Below are positions 60,301 to 64,000 of a DNA stretch of 64,000 nt, piece by piece. Position numbers and translations under genes: made by a program. Position 1 is the first letter of the stretch. Each line of letters opens with the position of its first letter. A model generated the notes under the pieces. That model was not told the origin of the DNA and did no database searches. It was given only the letters and a program-made list of their open reading frames with translations. Source of the stretch: Thunnus maccoyii (taxonomy: Eukaryota > Chordata > Actinopteri > Scombriformes > Scombridae); the NCBI RefSeq assembly GCF_910596095.1, contig NC_056550.1:16958501-17022500 (forward strand), written 5' to 3'.

Positions 60301-62821
60301 ATAATAATCACCCAATTCAGCAGATTTACCTCAAAATCTGACCCAGCAGCCCACAAGGCAAAGTGCAGAATAGAGGCTAGCACAGGCTGCCAGTCTCCCC
60401 TGCAATGGTCTGTGCTTACATTAATTATGATAATGTTTCAAATGAATTAATTATCGATGCTAAATGCTACAACTATATGCAATGCCTTTGTCAAGTAGTT
60501 AGCCGATCTGTGAAATTAGCTGAAAATACCCCGCCCATCAAAGACAGAGTTAATATGCACATTCTTCCAGCAGCTTGCCCTTGCCCAGGCTGTCAGGGGA
60601 CGGACATGACAGGCCTGTAATGCTGATCCATGGTGGTCCTCCTGGGCTCTCACTCCCAGTTAATGACAGTTATCATGGCTCTCTGCAGGCCAGCACATCC
60701 CTCTGCCATCTGCAGTCATTCACAGAGAGCAGGACTAAAGAAAGGCAGAGAGGATGTATATCGGTGGAGGATACCGTACCCTGCCATTAATCATGCCATG
60801 CTGTTCCCTCTGCTGTCAACCCTTCCCGAGACTGACATATTTGTGCATGTGTGTGTGTTTGCAAAGTGTTTCCTCACACCTCTATGTTCAGCTTTCCCTC
60901 ATCACATGCCCCTTGCTCTCTCTTGCTTTTAGCCCCGGGACCCCTTTTCAATTTTTTTTTTCTTCAGCTTTTAAGCTTCTGCTCCTCCATCTTCCTCCAC
61001 ACCATCCTCTGTCCCTCCCTCTTCCTTTCTGTGTGCTAACCCATGATCTCTCTCCTCTTCATGCAGCCTCTAACAGAGGGTTGCTATCTGACACTTTTTC
61101 TCTCTTGGGAAGTCAGGCTGTGTCAGAGCACAGCTGACTTCTCCTTGTATGCAGCACACTACTGTAGCTCCCTCAGTGGCTGTTGGAAGTGAAAAAAGAT
61201 AAGTAACTCTAAACACTGATACATATTGAACAAGTCTCTCATCACAAGTCTTTTAAAACAGGTGTTCAAATGACATCTTAACACCGAAGATGAGCTACCC
61301 TCTTGAGCCAACAAGTGATCTGCAATGTAATGATTCTCCATTTTATATACATTTACAGAAAAGCAATGCAGAATTAATGTATAGCTTGGTTTATATACTA
61401 TAGCTTTCTGCCTAACTGGAATTATTTTTTTAGTCCTGTTGCAGACACACATTTCATCCAGCAACTTCCAGTCGAATATCAGTGTAGCTTTGAAAGTTAA
61501 ATGATAAACTGGATGTGACTTGTTTGCAACAGACTCACAGATCTGCTCCAGCTGCCTCCTGACTGACCTGTAAATCTACACCCAAAGGTCACACTTCTCT
61601 CCTGTCTGCTGTATCCTAAGCACTCCCCCACCATTCTTCCCACTCCACTTATGTGTTTGTGAGAGTTTGTGTGTTGTTGGAAACCACTTGGTGCAGCCTA
61701 GGCAGGGCAGATGGAGGAGCCCCTGCAGCACTGTCCTGAATGTAAACGCATGCTCAGAGAGATTTGGGGCTAGTTTGCACTCTGTCTTTCTGTGTGAGTT
61801 TTTTTCCTCCTCACATGTTAACACAAATTTTCATGTTTACCCATTTGGAGCTTTGAAAAGAGTTGGAAGGCAGTTAAGTGGCTAAATAACAACAGCAGCT
61901 GGCCTCCTGTTGCATACAACACTAATCTCCACAGCCTAAATATTCCCAAAGTCTTCCAAATAATACACGCGGTTTGGTCATTAGTGTTATCTAGACATGT
62001 TTCTCTAACATATGAGACAGTTCCAATATGGGTAGAAACAAAGTGTAGAGATAATGTTAGACCATGATGTGTGCTGTTGAATAGATGGGAAAGTTTAAAC
62101 AACCTCATCTGCAATCTGTGGCCACTGACCACATATCAATTGGACACTTGCATAACACATGTCCCTATTTGTAACCAATGTACTGAATACTCACTGCAGT
62201 TGAAACTGTATCTTACCCTTTCTTCATCCCCCCTTCGTCTCCCCCTCATTCTTTTTCAAGACGATTTGATTGCAGTGGTGTGTAGTTTGGCACTGTGCCC
62301 ATCCTGCACCACTGTCATTAGTTGGTCCCTTGGTCAAAAACAAGAACCTGTACGTGTGCATTTGTGCATGCATAGCAACCATACCAGCAAGATAAAGACT
62401 GAAGTATAAAGAGGCAGAGGGAAATGAGAATGCAGCATTTCTGAGGGAGAGGGACATTTATTTCTGTTCAGCTGGTCCGAATCAAAGCATACAGCATTAT
62501 CTGTACTGTGTTAGTGCTCTTTCTCATGGACTGTGTCAAGGGGTTGCTGCTATCAGGAGCAGAAAATACATCCCACTGCTCTCAGTTACCACGGAAACTC
62601 CAAACTTCTCCTTTTCAGTCCAGTGCAACACCTGCACTGGACTGGGCTTTCTGTGTGGGTGCATGTTCTTATGCATGTGTGTGAATATAAACACATGACT
62701 CGGCCTTGGCCTTGATATGGAGTGTGGGAGGCATTGTAATATGCCTCAATCTTTTTTCAAAGGAGATATTCACACACCCAACTACCTCACATGCAAGTGC
62801 GTTGGAAAGTATCACCTCATT
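55066..62821. other. Non-coding flank
   Basis: No supported gene. Short repeats include ATC triplets near 55257-55297, TATC repeats at about 57337-57395 and GT runs near 57860-57880. Reading frames of up to about 127 codons here lack domain motifs and splice context. Confidence 0.5.
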
Positions 62822-63637
62822 CTTGGGAAAGGAAGATCCCACACACTGCTCCTGTCAGCATCACAATTTATTGATCATGCAAATGTTTCAGTCCCTCAAG
62901 TGTCGGACAATTATTCTCCTGTGGGAGCGTCTTTCAATAATTGACAGTGACATGTATAATCTGTCACATTGTAGTCCACACATAAGAAAAACAGGAACAA
63001 GTGAGACACTGTGACACATAAATGCGTCTATTTACAAGAATATTTACAGAAATTGCATATCTGAATGAAATGAAAACATCAGCCTTGCAGCTTTCATAAG
63101 TTATTCAACGTTGTGCCATCATATGGAATACTTGTATCTTGAGTGCACCATAAATAGGTCTGTTTGAACCCAAAGCTCCTTAGAGCATGACATGCCATGG
63201 GATCTCATCGTTCAGTCCTTTGGTGGGTAAAATTTCCACATTAAATATCCAGTACACTTCTCTTCTATTAAGAATTTCATCAATGTTACCACCTCTCTGT
63301 GGCAGAGTCACATCTTCAATGCCCTGGAATCTGAATGATATGTCATGTTTGAAGTCATTGAAATGTACTGCTATTTGGGTAATTTCTATCATTTCTCCTG
63401 ATGGAGCTCTTTTGTTCACTTATTCTCTGTTGTAATGAATGTGATGTCTTACTAACATAGGCTAACCCACAAGGACATTTGATCATATAAAGAAGTGGAA
63501 AGAATAAGAATAGTTGTAAGAATAGTTTAAAATACTCCTGATGAAGGCACAGAGGGACTGAAATGTTAGTATGATAAATAAATTGTGATGCTGAGCAAGA
63601 GCAGTGTGCGGGATTTTCCTTTCCCAAGACCAATATG
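62822..63637 (-). mobile_element. Penelope-like retroelement fragment with GIY-YIG domain
   Basis: On the minus strand the middle of the element encodes parts of a GIY-YIG-type endonuclease region of Penelope-like elements (CPCGLAYVSKT; AVHFNDFKHDISF; PQRGGNIDEILNRREVYWIF). It is broken and lacks the reverse transcriptase. Both ends carry about 85 bp of matching sequence in inverted orientation (62822-62905 and 63540-63637). A CCTCATTCT copy flanks each side (62815-62823 and 63638-63646), a candidate target duplication. Confidence 0.7.
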
Positions 63638-63646
63638 CCTCATTCT

Positions 63647-64000
63647 ACCTTAGCTACAAACTTGAATAAATCCCCCTCTTTTCTCTGCGTTGCCCACTCT
63701 CCCCCTCCTCAAAGTGTCCATTTAGAGCAGATTTGTTGAGTGGATGCACTCTACCAGGTAGTTAGTTGCACAGCAGCTGACCTGATGTCCAGTTGCTTTA
63801 GTTAACTGCTGCAGCTGCACAGCAACAGAAAGCCCTACCTCACTGGTGCATGCTTTATTTATGATCCACCATGAAAAGCTCAGTAGTTGTGCATAACACA
63901 CCACATCCTCATCTTGTACATACACGCACAGACACACCACTGAACTGAGCATTCCTTTGCTTTCCTGCTTCTTCCCTCAGCCTCTCTACATGTCTATATT
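63647..64000. other. Window end
   Basis: Nothing recognised. Confidence 0.4.

Noticed and set aside
60754-61137. 127-codon frame as a gene
   Set aside because: Pyrimidine-rich low-complexity translation without recognisable domain.

Overview
The window is a teleost (bony fish) immunoglobulin light-chain locus followed by roughly 12 kb of flanking DNA. V, J and C segments are all recognisable by protein motif, splice signals and recombination signal sequences (RSS). Every V ends in a 12-bp-spacer RSS and every J begins with a 23-bp-spacer RSS. That 12/23 arrangement, the long CDR2 region of the V segments and the C-domain sequence suggest the sigma (IgL2) isotype; the isotype label is recalled family knowledge, the RSS geometry is read directly. 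The fish LINE, Penelope-like and hAT-like repeats fit a teleost, probably a spiny-rayed one; the species cannot be told.

Layout, plus strand (about 1.1-36.2 kb): repeated clusters of V(family A) - V(family B) - J - C. Numbered by position there are V1-V15, J1-J6 and C1-C6. V1, V2, V6 and V8 are broken or probably broken. Between V7 and V9 a deletion removed a J-C pair and left half a V (V8). An L2-type LINE fragment sits between V3 and J1. The block J1...V7 and the block J4...V15 match in order and subtype, which points to duplication of a two-cluster unit.

Layout, minus strand (about 38.6-51.8 kb): the locus switches orientation between C6 and V16. Reading in the minus direction: V19, a C-gene 3'UTR relic interrupted by a LINE, a TRIM35-like pseudogene, then V18-J8-C8, V17-J7-C7 and V16. 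Only family A V segments occur here. V16 has no J-C downstream on its own strand, but its RSS would allow inversional joining to J6-C6. Other minus V segments have J-C downstream for deletional joining.

Flank (about 52.3-64 kb): no Ig sequence. It holds a long GT repeat, a CTCF-like motif, an hAT-like MITE, a CpG-rich stretch followed by a candidate signal-peptide exon of an unidentified gene, and a Penelope-like GIY-YIG fragment bounded by inverted repeats and a candidate target-site duplication.

How the parts work together: a V is joined to a J by RAG at the 12/23 RSS pair, the J-C intron is spliced, and the product is a secreted-type light chain whose C-terminal Cys would bond to the heavy chain. 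The C genes are nearly identical, so diversity must come from V choice, junctions and perhaps gene conversion.
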